Positions 37,701 to 46,975 of a stretch of 64,000 nt of DNA are shown here, in pieces. Every line of letters starts with the position of its first letter. Within the stretch, counting starts at the first letter, position 1. Made by a program: the position numbers and the translations under genes. The notes beneath the pieces are model-generated. The model was not told where the DNA came from. It was given only the letters and a program-made list of their open reading frames with translations, and did not search any database. The DNA is from Takakia lepidozioides. Taxonomy: Eukaryota > Streptophyta > Takakiopsida > Takakiales > Takakiaceae. The stretch spans positions 73,823,053 through 73,887,052 of the forward strand of contig CM060732.1 in assembly GCA_030704615.1 (NCBI GenBank), in the 5' to 3' direction.

Positions 37701-39848
37701 ATTCCATTCTCTTGACAAAACTGATTGAAAGCCTTTGAGATGTACTCACCACCATTGTCAGATCTCAGAGACTTTCCAGTTTGTTTTTCTGCAAGTGATT
37801 TGAACTCTTTGAATTTCTCTAACACTTGACTTTTCTGCCTCAGGAAATTCGTCACAACCCTCCTTGACAAATCATCAATGAATGTCACAAAGTACCTTGC
37901 TCCTCCAAGTGATGTGGTTTGCATTGGCCCGCACACATCAGAATGTACAATCTCCAATATACTTGTAGCTCTTTGTCCACCATCCTTAGGAAATTGACCT
38001 CGATGGTGCTTCCCTTCCAAGCAACCTTTGCGTAGACGCATATCGCTCATCTTCTTCAATGGTAGTCCTTCCACAAGATGGCTTGAGAGTTGCATCTGTC
38101 TCAATTTCTTAATGCTCACATGACCTAACATTTTATGCCACAACTTTGTTTATAACATGACATGTGTAGATCCCAACTGTGGTGAAAATGTGGTACGAGC
38201 ACTAGAGACATGATGTTGTAATCTATACAAGCAATTATCAAGAATAGCTTTTGCTACCACAGCTCTTGAGCTATCTGTGATAGTACAACTCTCATCTAGG
38301 AATACCACTTTGTATCCTTTTGCAACAATTTGTCTTACAGACAGCAGGTTTTTTGTTAAAGTAGGGACATGTATGGCATTTTTCAACTCTATGGTTTCCC
38401 CTTCATTGAACATAAGAGAGAATGAGCCTTCCCCACTAATGGCATGTTTGTTATCATCTCCCAAAAGAACATATTGTAAACATAGGTGAAAGAGATCTAT
38501 AGGATAAGAAATGCTCTCTCTTTCTGAACTCATTTGTTGAGATGAACCTGAATCAGCATACCACACATGCTTCTGTCTAGTAGTGGCTAAGAGAGAAACA
38601 ACAAATAGAATAGCGTTCTTCTGATGAGTAGCTATGTTCCCTTGACCCTCTCTGTTGCGCTCATCTACAATGCGCTTTCTACAATCCTTGATCATGTGAC
38701 CAAGTTTCTTGCAATAAAATCACCTTATTTTGGCCTTTTTGATCTTTGAGCTAGATTGAGGTTTCTGAAACCTATGGGACTTCTGAGACACATGTGAAGG
38801 GAGTCTTCTATTCAAGACTACTCCAGTCTTGCCTGTGAACAAAGCTTTGTCTACCTCTGTAGACGTACCTTGACCTTTTCTTTTTGTTTCTTCCTTGAGG
38901 AAAAATCCTATGACAACATCAATAGTTAAGTTGGTTTGTCCTGCTAGAGACACCACAAAACCATCATAGGATTCAAGTAAGGTTGCCAAACACACCACTG
39001 CTACGTGTTCATCAGTCACATTAGTTCTCACATAGACTAGTTGATCTCGCAACATATAAAACAAATTCAAGTGTTGTTCAACTGAGTCTGACTCGGTTAT
39101 CTTCAGATCATAGAACTTTTGCGTCGCATATACCTACGATGTGACATCTTTCGTCTCATATATGCTTGCTAGCTTGTCCCAAACATCCTTCGCATTCACG
39201 TATAATGAGATGCAACTGATTGTCTCTCAAGCTTGTGATGATGCTAGCTCTTGCTTTCTGATCTTTCCTATCCCATATGGCTTGGCCAACAATAGTGTCA
39301 GGTCTTGGGACTGATCCATCAACCACTCCCCATAGATCTTTGTCTAGAAGGACCATCTCCATCCTAAACTTCCAGGTTTGATAGTTAGCTCCATTGAATC
39401 GATCTTCCACTCTCACATCTAATGCACTCGTCATAGACATAGAAGGAGGATTGCTAGAAGACGACGCTCCAGCCATGATCAAGTTCTCTACCAATTCTCA
39501 CCTAGAGAAGAATGGCTCTGATACCATGCTAGAATTGAGCAAGAACATGAACAAGAACTAAAGTCTTAGACTAAAGCTAAAACTAAAGCTCTCCTCCCAA
39601 CCATAGAAACCAACTCTTACACTTAGTGGCTTTACCCCCGAGCTTGTACAAGAAGGTCTTTAGAAAGTCCTACTTGGTCACTTCCACTTCCATTATGGTG
39701 ACCATCCACCTTCTAGCCATTCACCTGCCAATGGTGAGTTAAACAAGTTAGTCTCTTAGACTTCTAACCCTTTGGCCTTCAAGACTCTTAGTCTTCTAGA
39801 TATGTTTAATTACTTCCAACATTTGTAAATCCTAATGCTCACAAGTAA
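28732..39848 (+). CDS. Mitochondrial ATP synthase 6 kDa (small) subunit, last exon split by a copia element
   Basis: Exon 1 (28732-28861) begins at a good-context ATG (ggccATGGC) and encodes 43 residues including VRRNWPFVVGFGVTVTLVLK, which matches the RNWPF-GFAVTG-L-TKLT signature of the plant-specific 6 kDa subunit of F1Fo ATP synthase (about 55 residues, single inner-membrane helix). Exon 2 starts at 28990 (tttatgcag|C) and continues PADAQKSTFV; the family ends in a similar EDAK-S-FVQ-H-R pattern. At 29018 a Ty1/copia LTR begins. Its first codons read V-R-I-E-Q and then TAG (29034-29036), so the present gene would encode 58 residues. The displaced native end, NPNAHK and TAA, lies after the element at 39828-39848, in frame across the TTTGT duplication (native length 59). 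Whether the chimeric protein works is unknown, but only six residues are exchanged. Confidence 0.8.
29018..29324 (-). repeat. Copia 3' LTR
   Basis: 307 bp, TGTTAG...CAACA on the plus strand. It matches 39527-39821, with an extra ccatcat-type indel near 29105 and a short insertion near 29130. Its first bases provide the new stop codon of the ATP synthase small-subunit gene. Confidence 0.95.
29325..29336 (-). other. Copia polypurine tract
   Basis: On the minus strand the sequence GAGTGGGAG lies immediately before the 3' LTR, the expected site of the plus-strand primer. Confidence 0.7.
29346..29753 (-). pseudogene. Copia RNase H fragment
   Basis: Minus-strand frame with VGGVVSWSSKRQVATALSS, then KAEYMSITQAANEAIWLRKW, LYCDNQSVIALSQNPKYHSR and the C-terminal ADVLTKSLPQ, the end of copia Pol. 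It is separated from its upstream part (RKSTSSHCFLL, near 36490) by the CACTA insertion. Confidence 0.92.
31829..32410 (-). pseudogene. Exon-like fragment(s) of an unidentified gene inside the CACTA element
   Basis: A 168-codon minus-strand frame (32410-31904) is acidic and Ser/Thr-rich (SSETPLLADETGPSSRP, YITERERDEVELRGMTDDQY) and contains two related segments, GMSAEAVIVATRRV and GMSVDAVAAVIKTAT. Downstream, a short candidate exon at 31858-31829 (GQGAPPGASE) is bounded by tttgtag and gtatgt. Further open minus-strand stretches at 31635-31393 and 31346-31098 might be later exons. I do not recognise the protein. The position inside a non-autonomous CACTA element suggests capture of a host gene piece. 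Confidence 0.4.
32987..33837. mobile_element. CACTA MITE with perfect termini, nested in the larger CACTA element
   Basis: 851 bp with terminal inverted repeats CACTACAACAGATC(G/A)CG at both ends and a perfect 3-bp duplication ACT (32984-32986 and 33838-33840). Subterminal repeats of ATGACTGTAG/CTACAGTCAT type occur near both ends. No coding capacity was found. Third level of nesting in this complex. Confidence 0.95.
34338..34604 (-). pseudogene. RbcX-like chaperone exon fragment captured in the CACTA element
   Basis: The minus-strand frame contains PLVVDELGGQYEEIFDDVEK followed by a GT that could be a splice donor. Plant RbcX proteins (Rubisco assembly chaperones) have a similar (V)DE(L/V)-G-Y-(D/E)-T/S-F-DV segment at the junction between transit peptide and mature domain. 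The preceding residues are Arg-rich, like the end of a transit peptide. The following RbcX core (YFTYKAV...) was not found, so at best one exon is present. The match is short; treat as tentative. Confidence 0.4.
34671..35147. repeat. Direct duplication of about 195 bp, period 280
   Basis: The segment starting tgaaataggtcgaagaaga occurs at 34671 and again at 34951 with scattered substitutions and small indels, each running about 195 bases to aaca(c/t)ggcctgct. It lies inside the CACTA element. A shorter repeat, aaggtcctttactgagggg, occurs at about 35273 and 35892. Confidence 0.9.
36487..39494 (-). pseudogene. Copia polyprotein remnant: gag, protease, integrase (truncated), reverse transcriptase
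   Basis: Minus-strand frames in order: gag from 39494 (SMTSALDVRVEDRFNGANYQ, then QLHLIIRECE) with a frame break before 39070-38720; protease from 38695 (WYADSGSSQQMSSERE, active site DSG); GAG-pre-integrase WHKMLGHVSIKKL; integrase core DVCGPMQTTSLGGARYFVTF and SDNGGEYISKAF...PEQNGVA; then directly AIYEEAMRSLDKLQWEEAI, RT WIFKLKYKADGSI, ARLVAKGFAQVQGVDYNE and a further piece VIALYVDDTIIV with the catalytic YVDD, then RYLRGTSTSG and FADADWAGDVDSRKSTSS. The integrase C terminus is deleted, and several frameshifts are present. Confidence 0.93.
39513..39526 (-). other. Copia primer-binding site (initiator Met tRNA type)
   Basis: On the minus strand TGGTATCAGAGCCA follows the 5' LTR directly. 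This is the standard copia PBS complementary to the 3' end of initiator methionine tRNA. Confidence 0.9.
39527..39821 (-). repeat. Copia 5' LTR
   Basis: 295 bp, begins TGCTAG and ends CCAACA on the plus strand; pairs with 29018-29324. The TG start is intact, and the next base differs from the other LTR (TGC versus TGT). Confidence 0.95.
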
Positions 39849-40162
39849 CGGCCAATGCTCACATAGAGTCGGAGCGTTTTCTAATTGATGTGTTTTCTGT
39901 AGGTTTCTCTGGCCATACCTAGTTGTGATATTGAGTTGGAACGTGTTATACACAAGCTAGAGGATGAATCCACGCATCAATATTGTGTCTAAGCTACCTT
40001 TATGATTGTTCACATTCATCAAATGTTGCAAGTCTGAAGTGTAAAGCTCATTGCAAATGTAGCTTTGCGAGTTAGCTGTCTGGACAATCAGTCCTCTGTC
40101 CTCTTGGGCAATACTGTAAATCAGTTGGGACGTTAATCCCCTATGGGATTCAATATTATTAA
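39849..40162. other. Displaced 3' flank of the ATP synthase small-subunit gene
   Basis: This follows the original TAA of the gene (39846-39848), so it should contain the old 3' UTR. No coding features are seen. Confidence 0.5.
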
Positions 40163-41010
40163 GTACTCAAAGTAATTAAGAGTAATCTATCATCAATTGC
40201 CACTCGTAATTTGAGCCGGATTCAAAGCTCGATGTTGTACTGATCATGCACAAGATGAGAAATCCTCTTGTGCAGTCCAAACTTGGTTTGGATTGATTTG
40301 CTTCAAATGCTTCAAAATCCCAACACTTCTCTTCGGCCTAGCAGCAAGAAGATCTGCAAAGGCAGAATCGGGACAACGGGCCTACACTTTTGCTTGGTCC
40401 AGACGATAAACTAGCCCCTGCCTCTTTCTGTGGAGGCCTCTTTAATTGTGTTTGCAATTTGGTCCTCGGAGCTTCTTGCTTTGACCTCACAGTTACTGTG
40501 ACTTGAGACTCCCAGCTTGCACGGCCTGCTCCCGATGATGGATCCATTAGGCTTTGCCCTTCTCTATTCACGGGCCTTCTCAATCACTTGTTTTATGCTC
40601 GAACGAGTTGTCATATGTAATTTTGGTTTTTTAATCGGAGTTGCTTGAAATTTCTTATTGCTAGTTCTTTTGCTTGGTGATCCTGTACCACCCCACACCT
40701 CTGAATCTCTTTGGTTAAATATTTTGTGCTTTTAGCATTCATAAAATCTTTGCTCACTTGGGGCACGGGGAATAGACTTCCAGACAAACCGTTTGCGTAT
40801 AAACTTGAGTATCGTCAGAGTACTTACTTACAAATCCATGCTTAGATCCAACAATAGCACCGGGCACCAATCTGTTTGACAAGGAGCTCGCAATCAGGCC
40901 AGTTCCTGCCGGTTTAGCAGGGTTTCGTTTTGTGCCATTTTGGTGATGCTTGAAAGCTCTTGGGCTGAACCTGCGATTGCAATGCTCGCACTGTTGAAGA
41001 GAAGCCTGAA
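40163..41010 (-). repeat. Dispersed repeat, copy B (inverted relative to copy A at 14.15-14.96 kb)
   Basis: Reverse complement of 14154-14960 with many substitutions and a roughly 30-base insertion near 40485-40515. The basic frame (KRPPQKEAGASLSSGPSKS) is still readable on the minus strand. A copia LTR starting at 41013 is inserted in it: the homologous part of copy A continues beyond the matching point at 14154. Confidence 0.75.
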
Positions 41011-41012
41011 AC

Positions 41013-41346
41013 TGTTAGAATTAGGATGGATGAACTTTTGGGTTCAACTCATCATCCGTTAGATATTCTAAATACCTAGAATAGATGCGGCTTGGAATAG
41101 CTATTGGATATTCTAGATATTTAGAATAGATACGGCTTAGAATAGCTATTAGGTAAGCCTTGAGGGAATAGACATCTCTCAGTGGGAGACATCTAGTAGG
41201 TATATATATTGGGCTCAAGGGAGAGGCAAACAGTCTTTGTGTCTCTTTGTGTAGACCTCTATGGTTGGGAGGAGAGCTCCTTTGTAATAGAGTCATGTAT
41301 TGTTTCATCCCTGCATCTTCAGAAGTATGTGTGTGTTTTCTTGACA
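41013..41346 (+). repeat. 5' LTR of the second copia element
   Basis: TG...CA termini, a TATA-like tatatatatt near 41200 and a downstream tRNA-iMet primer-binding site at 41347-41358 identify it. It contains an internal near-duplicate ATTCTA(A/G)ATA...AGAATAGAT(A/G)CGGCTT. Confidence 0.88.
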
Positions 41347-42875
41347 TGGTATCAGAGCAGGTTTCTCTGTAGAATTCTTTACAGGATTGAGAGATCTAGT
41401 TTCATTCATATTTCTAGAAGTGGGATTGATTAGCAAAAGAGAAAGTACTTGCTAGAGCAAAGATCTGTGTTGTGTAGTTGATTCCTTGGTGGTGGTGTGA
41501 AATCCTTATTTTTGTACACCTGTATCCATATCTCTTTGAGTTTGAGAGAAACAGGACATCACTATACTTGATTAGCTTGGTCTGCTTAGTTCGATGGTAT
41601 TGCAAAGTTCGATGGAAACAAGTTTCATATCTGGAAGGACAAGATGCAAATGGTTCTTGTTAGAGAGGGCATATGGAAGGTTGTGTCTGGCAAACATAGC
41701 AAACCTTCAGAGACTGATGTTGATGCATTAGATCAATGGGAGGATCTTGATCAGAGAGCTCTTGCAACTATTTCTTTGCATGTGAGTGATTCTTTGTTTG
41801 GGCAAGTGAGTAAGCATGATACATCTTATGAAGCTTGGGAATTCCTAGTGAGGATGTTTGAGCCCAAGAATGGAAATGTGCTGTTGCAATTGCGACAACA
41901 ATTTTTCACTCTTAAGATGAGTGAGGGAGATTCCATTGCTTCTCACATCGCCAAGATGCAAAGTTTACTGGATCAGATTGCAGCGATAGGGTCAGAGATT
42001 TCAGAGTTAGACACATGCATGACATTGATGGAGTTTGACTCCAATATTTGAGTTTGTTGTGGTATCTCTTGGAACTCGTCATATTACTGATTTGTCCATG
42101 GAGTTAGTTGTTGGAGTGCTCCTCCAGGAGGAATTGCGTCAGAAGGGTCTTATTGCTGCTACTTTGTCAGATGTTGCGCTCAACACAGGGCACAAGTGCA
42201 AGCACTCTGTCTCTACCTTTGGTACATCCACCCAGGAGAAGGGGAAGAAGAAGAAGTGGGAGTGTTTATATTATGGGAAACCGAATCACCATGAAAATGA
42301 ATATCGAAAGAAAGAAGCTGATAGGAAGGATGGCAAACTTAAGAGATCTACACCTGAAGCCAATCACGTGGAGGATGCTGGTGACAACAGAGGGTTGTTT
42401 GTGACTGCCTTATCCGTAGTTCCGAATGACGATATTTGGTACATCGACTCCGGTGTTTCTCAGCACATGATATCGCACAGAGAATGGTTTTCTCCTACGA
42501 AGACCTTCCAGGTGACAGAAAGGTGTATCTTGGTGATGACAGTGCTCTTCAGATCAAGGGTAAGGGTACTATTCCCTTCAAGCTACCGAGTGGAGACTGC
42601 AAGAGCATCAAGGAGGTTCTACATGTTGAGGGACTCCAGAAGAATCTACTGTCAGTTAGCAAGATGGAGGATCAAGGTTATCAGGTAACTTTCGGATCCG
42701 GGAGCTGTTTGATGGAGGCTCATGATGGCAATGTGGTTGTGGTGGGCGTTCAGACAGGACGACTCTACAAGTTGTCAGGATCTCCACGGAGAACAGTTCA
42801 TGCAAACGTGTCACGATGCGTGGACACTAGTGGTGGCGCTATGGGGAAGGCTGATTTGTGGCATCAGCATCTCGC
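41013..42875 (+). mobile_element. Second Ty1/copia element, 5' half, truncated by a CACTA terminus
   Basis: A 5' LTR of 334 bp (41013-41346, TGTTAG...TTGACA) is followed directly by the PBS TGGTATCAGAGC. The gag (UBN2-type) frame runs 41644-42050 (MQMVLVREGIWKVVSGKHSK; QQFFTLKMSEGDSIASHIAK), with a frame break, a CCHC knuckle degraded to CLYYGKPNHHENE, protease WYIDSGVSQHM and the GAG-pre-integrase segment GKADLWHQHLAL. The sequence ends at 42875 where CACTACAATAGATTCC begins. No 3' LTR was found in the window. It belongs to a family different from the minus-strand copia: the LTRs are unrelated apart from the first bases. Confidence 0.9.
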
Positions 42876-43800
42876 ACTACAATAGATTCCGGCTTTAACG
42901 TCTGCCACATTTGCCCAGTCGTAGCATATATGTCTACAAAATGCAAGGGGGCAGTACTGGTTGCCATTTGTGACCAGCAGAAGTCGTATATGTCACCTTG
43001 TACCTCCGCCACGTCAGGATCTACGGTCAAACACGTTTGACCAGATAGGGGAAGATGGCAGATACGACTAGGAGTCATGGCCAAAACTGCAACAGGATGA
43101 CGTGGGCATGGGAATGTATGACTGCCAGTATTCACAACTACACGTGGCGATTGCCGGTTGCCCAAGGAGTGTCTACGTAGACGATGCAAACATAAATGGA
43201 TGAAACATATGCAGGATGTGATTGCAAATGACGATGTGTCAACATATCATTGCTCGCGGGCACTAAGATACACCCTGTGAATGAATGAATGGATGAATGA
43301 ATGATTAGGATGAATTAAGATGAGTGACAGTGGCACTGACAGTGTTCGGGATTGCCGTATACCAAGGGCTCCATTCTTCCATCATCTTCATTCATTATCC
43401 ACTCCCCTGGGACCTAGCGATGCAAGCAACAAAAAACAGTCACCTATAAATGAACGTGTTGTGAATGTAGAGTGCAATGCGATAGCCCAACATTTTTACA
43501 CCTGTCAGCAACCCAAGTGGGTCGATGTGGGTTGTAGTGTTGAGCTTATACACAATCTGCTGAAGTGGCTTTGGTGGAAGCCACAACGGCAAATGGTGCG
43601 CACCCTCCTCTTGGGCTACACTATCGTTCAATGGAAGAGAACATCCAAAGCAACCTCAAGTGTTTGTGCCAAAAGAAGTGAGGAGCTTGATGACCCTTCT
43701 CCCTTATATATGATCCAAGAGAGATGAAAGTGAAATGAAAGTGAAATGAATAAATGACGAACCAATAGCGTCCACCCGAAAAAGGCTGTACAACCATATT
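42876..43800. other. Probable CACTA-derived sequence of unknown extent
   Basis: CACTACAATAGATTCCGGC at the left is a plausible CACTA terminus interrupting the copia frame. No matching right end (ending in ATTGTAGTG) was found. A plus-strand frame at 43320-43727 and a minus-strand frame at 42839-43189 have no recognised motif. Near the right edge, GGCTGTACAACCATATTTGTTGTA resembles the inner end of another CACTA-like terminus but lacks the final TG. Confidence 0.45.
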
Positions 43801-43814
43801 TGTTGTAATTTTGA

Positions 43815-45030
43815 AATTAAGCGACCGCTAATATTATGGTCGCTATTTAAAAATAAATAAAAAACAAGCGACCGCCACTACCGCAATCGCTTTTATTTCC
43901 TTTCATTTGTGCAATATTGCGGTCACTTCTATTTTGTATATTTTTAAATTTAAGCGACCGCCCGTATGGCGGTCGCTATTGTTTTTTATTTCAAAATATA
44001 ATGCGACTGCCGGTATGGCGGTCGCTTCATTTGTTAATATATTTAAAATAAAGCGACCGCCAATATGGTGGTCGCTTTTATTTTTAATATTTTTAAAAAA
44101 TACGACCGCCAGTATGGCGGTCGTTTGTTTTATAAATAAATAAAATTAAGCGACCGCCCAATGGCAGTCGCTGTTTTTTTTAATATATTTTTGAAATTAT
44201 CCGACTGCCATATGGCGGTCGCTTGTTCTGTACATATTTACAAAATTGTGCGACCGCCAATACGGCAGTCGCTTGTTTTCTTTTTTAAATTAGGCGACCG
44301 CCAATGCGACTGCCAATGCGACCGCCAATCTTGTTTTTTTTTTTAAATAAATTGAAGCGATCACCAAGATAGCGATCGCTATTTCTTTTTTTAATTTGAA
44401 AAATAAAGCGACCGCCAGTACGACCGCCAATCTTGCTTTATTTTTTATTTTTTTTGAAGCGACCGCCAATATGGCGGTCGCTATTTCTTTTTCTATTTCG
44501 AAAATAAAGCGACCGCTAGTGTGACCGCCAATCTTGCTTTTAAAAAAATAAAATTGAAGCGACCGCCAATACGGCGGTCGCTATTTCTTTTTTAATTTCG
44601 AAAAACAAAGCAACCGTCATAATTGGCGGTCGCATTCATTTTGTTAATTTTCAAAAATGTATTTGCCACCGTGCGACCGCCAATACGGCAGTCGCTTGTT
44701 TTCTTTTTTAAATTAGGCGACTGCCAACACGCCCGCCAATCTTGTTTTTTTTTTAAAATAAATTGAAGCGACCGCCAACATAGCGGTCGCTATTTGTTTT
44801 TTTAATTCGAAAGAAAAGGCGACCGCCAATCTTGCTTTGAAAAAAAAAACATTTGAAGCGACCGCCAATATGGCGATCGTTATTTTTTGTTCTATTTCGA
44901 AAAAAAAAGCAACCGCCAGTGCGACCGCCAATCTTGCTTTACAAAAAATAAAAATTGAAGCGACCGCCAGTACGGCGGTCGCTATTTCTTTTTTAATTTC
45001 GAAAAACAAAGCGAATTGGCGGTCGTGTTC
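43815..45030. repeat. Array of about 24 palindromic units GCGACCGCC-N4-6-GGCGGTCGC in AT-rich spacers
   Basis: Units of 21-24 bases, each an inverted repeat such as GCGACCGCCAATATGGCGG(TCGC), recur about every 45-60 bases from 43822 to 45023. The spacers are A/T homopolymer-rich (TTTTTTAAATT, AATAAATTGAAG). Some units have lost one arm or carry one or two changes, and some are doubled (near 44294). A higher-order repeat of about 395-420 bases is visible: the segment 44250-44668 recurs, diverged, at 44672-45063, ending both times in GTATTTGCCACC. It has no coding potential. It may be the subterminal region of a DNA transposon, but no terminus could be assigned. Confidence 0.95.
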
Positions 45031-45063
45031 ATTTTGTTAATTTTCAAAATGTATTTGCCACCA

Positions 45064-45600
45064 CCACCGTGTTGGCGACGTGGCTGCTTAAGTGGCAGTA
45101 TTTTACCTGGTACTGTTTTTATCAGAATATTCCCTGAACCTAACGTGACGGAGGTCCCGTCAGCGTCAGGTCTGACGTGACCTGACACTGACGGACGGAC
45201 GGACGGACGTGACGCTGATAACCGGGAAATTTCTCGGTCCACATGGTCGTATTGTTGGGCTCAATAAGATTGGTCTAAAAAATGTCATGAATATAAAGCA
45301 CGTGGCAATTTGTGAAAGTTGTTGCTTCAATGGACAAGCTTTCTCGCGGTTTACTGCTTCTGAATCTTGTGCATCTTCTCCCATTACTCGTCAGTAGCTT
45401 TCTGCAAGTCTGGCTTCAAGTACAGAGTTACATTTCCTTTACTGCCTTTTCGGACTATCTTAAGATTCTTCTCAATTTTCTTCGTCACTAATCAGTCCTG
45501 AACCTCGCTTTGCCACCCGTTATTCCATGTCATCTCAGGTCAATTTATCTTGGGTCTGTTTATCTTATTAAGACCTTCTAAAGACAATACTTATGGGGCC
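45064..45600. other. Spacer, no gene recognised
   Basis: Contains a short (GACG)n run at about 45189-45210 inside a stretch rich in TGACG/CGTCA motifs in both orientations. No gene or element end could be identified. Confidence 0.4.
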
Positions 45601-46500
45601 TTCAGTCCTTACATTGTCCTCATCTTAAACCATATACCCTAAACCTAATTCGAATGTTTGATGCGCATTCTTCAAGGGTTACAAGGTTGGGCATAATAGA
45701 ATGGCCCTTGGGATATTTCATTCAAGTCTAATTTCTTAGGTGACAAATCACTTGTACACTTTCCCAGATTTATGTCATTTTTTGACTCACATTCCATAAT
45801 TGTTTGTCCATTTATAGTCTCTAAACCCTAAACCCTTAGCCCTTAAACGTAATTCCATTGTTTGATGCGCATTCTTCATAGATTAGATACAATCTATGGT
45901 TGGGAAATTTTATTCCCCAAACCCTAAATCATAGGTGACAAGTCATCTGTACCTTTCCCAATATTTTCTTTTCCATTCATACCGAGTACTATGGTACCCT
46001 CGCAAACTCTATACCCTAAAACCTAATTTCAGTGTTTGATGCTTATTTATTTATTACTTCCAATTTTGGGTACGGTCGAAGTGGTGGGGATAATATTTCA
46101 TGAATTGTTCTACGTATGGGTAAAGACTCAAACTCCATAATTGTTTGTCCATTTACATTTCTGTGTATAAATGTGAAACCTGGTTTATCGGCATTTTTGA
46201 GACAATATCCAACCATGTCTGTAAAAGTATGAAGTCCTCTATCACAAAGAGTTTTACAAATCCTAAACCCTAAACCCTAAACCAAACTCCACTGTTTGAT
46301 TCACATTCCTCATAGAAATTTGGATACAATCTGTGGTTGGGATGTTTCATTAACAAATTTTCATAGGTGCCAAGTCATCTGTACACTTTCCCATATTTTC
46401 TTTTCCATTCATACCAAGTACTATATTTCAATGTACCCTAGCAAACTCTATAACCTGAAACCTAATTCCAGCTTGGTTCAATGACTTTATAGCTGAATCT
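45601..46500. repeat. Degenerate tandem array seeded by telomere-like CCCTAAA
   Basis: Five units, spaced about 170-245 bases apart, each begin with a CCTAAA-rich block followed by AATTC-A-TGTTTGATGC(G)CATTCTTC-like sequence (near 45633, 45840, 46011, 46260 and 46448). The unit at 46262-46283 holds three consecutive CCCTAAA repeats, the plant telomere repeat in reverse. Units also share ATACAATCT(A/G)TGGTTGGGA and GACAAGTCAT(C)TGTAC-type segments. Confidence 0.8.
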
Positions 46501-46975
46501 ACATGACACTCTTCCACAATATTTGGTTGTCATATGAACATCGGAATGATCCCTAAATATTTTGAAATATAATTCACATGTTTCATTGAAATCCAACCTT
46601 ATTCCATTCAATGTTTTAATCCATTAATTGAAAACTTGCAATACATTGGTTCGTGGTACTACTATAATGTAAGCATGGTATGGATGTTTACTTTTCATTT
46701 GTATATTATCTTCTTGAATCATCTGTTTATGTCATACATCTATCAATTTATTAATAACTTCATTCAATCGATCTTATCTTTATAATTTTCTGATGTAAAG
46801 TACGTCATTCGACTTACCATTCGATGTTACATGAATGGGATTGTGCAACTTCACAAGTTAAATGACTCAATATTCCACGATTTTTTTTATTAATACCTGA
46901 ATTAATTTTAATTATGTTATATATTAAGTTTGGTCCGGATTTAAGCCAAAAGTCCGGAATTACTTAAAATAGGGT
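46501..46975. other. AT-rich spacer, no gene recognised
   Basis: AT-rich DNA without open frames, repeats or element ends that I can support. Confidence 0.4.

Larger units (their letters stand above)
29018..39821 (-). mobile_element. Ty1/copia retrotransposon with both LTRs, carrying a nested CACTA element
   Basis: The element runs from 29018 (TGTTAGAATTG) to 39821 (CTTCCAACA) and is flanked by a perfect 5-bp duplication TTTGT (29013-29017, 39822-39826). Coding orientation is minus. Order on that strand: 5' LTR 39821-39527, primer-binding site TGGTATCAGAGCC (complement of initiator Met tRNA), gag, protease, truncated integrase, reverse transcriptase, RNase H, a purine tract GAGTGGGAG and the 3' LTR 29324-29018. 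A 6.7-kb CACTA insertion lies in the RT-RNase H region. Without it the copia is only about 4.07 kb, shorter than a full element, because most of the integrase C-terminal part is deleted. The LTRs differ by about a dozen substitutions plus small indels, so the insertion is not very recent. Confidence 0.96.

Noticed and set aside
43907-45009. Ala/Val/Phe-rich frames on both strands across the palindrome array
   Set aside because: They are translations of the repeated palindrome and its spacers, with a periodic sequence and no conserved protein features.
43815-45030. CRISPR-like array
   Set aside because: The regular repeats superficially resemble one, but the spacers are low-complexity A/T runs, the repeats are degenerate, and the DNA is plant nuclear.
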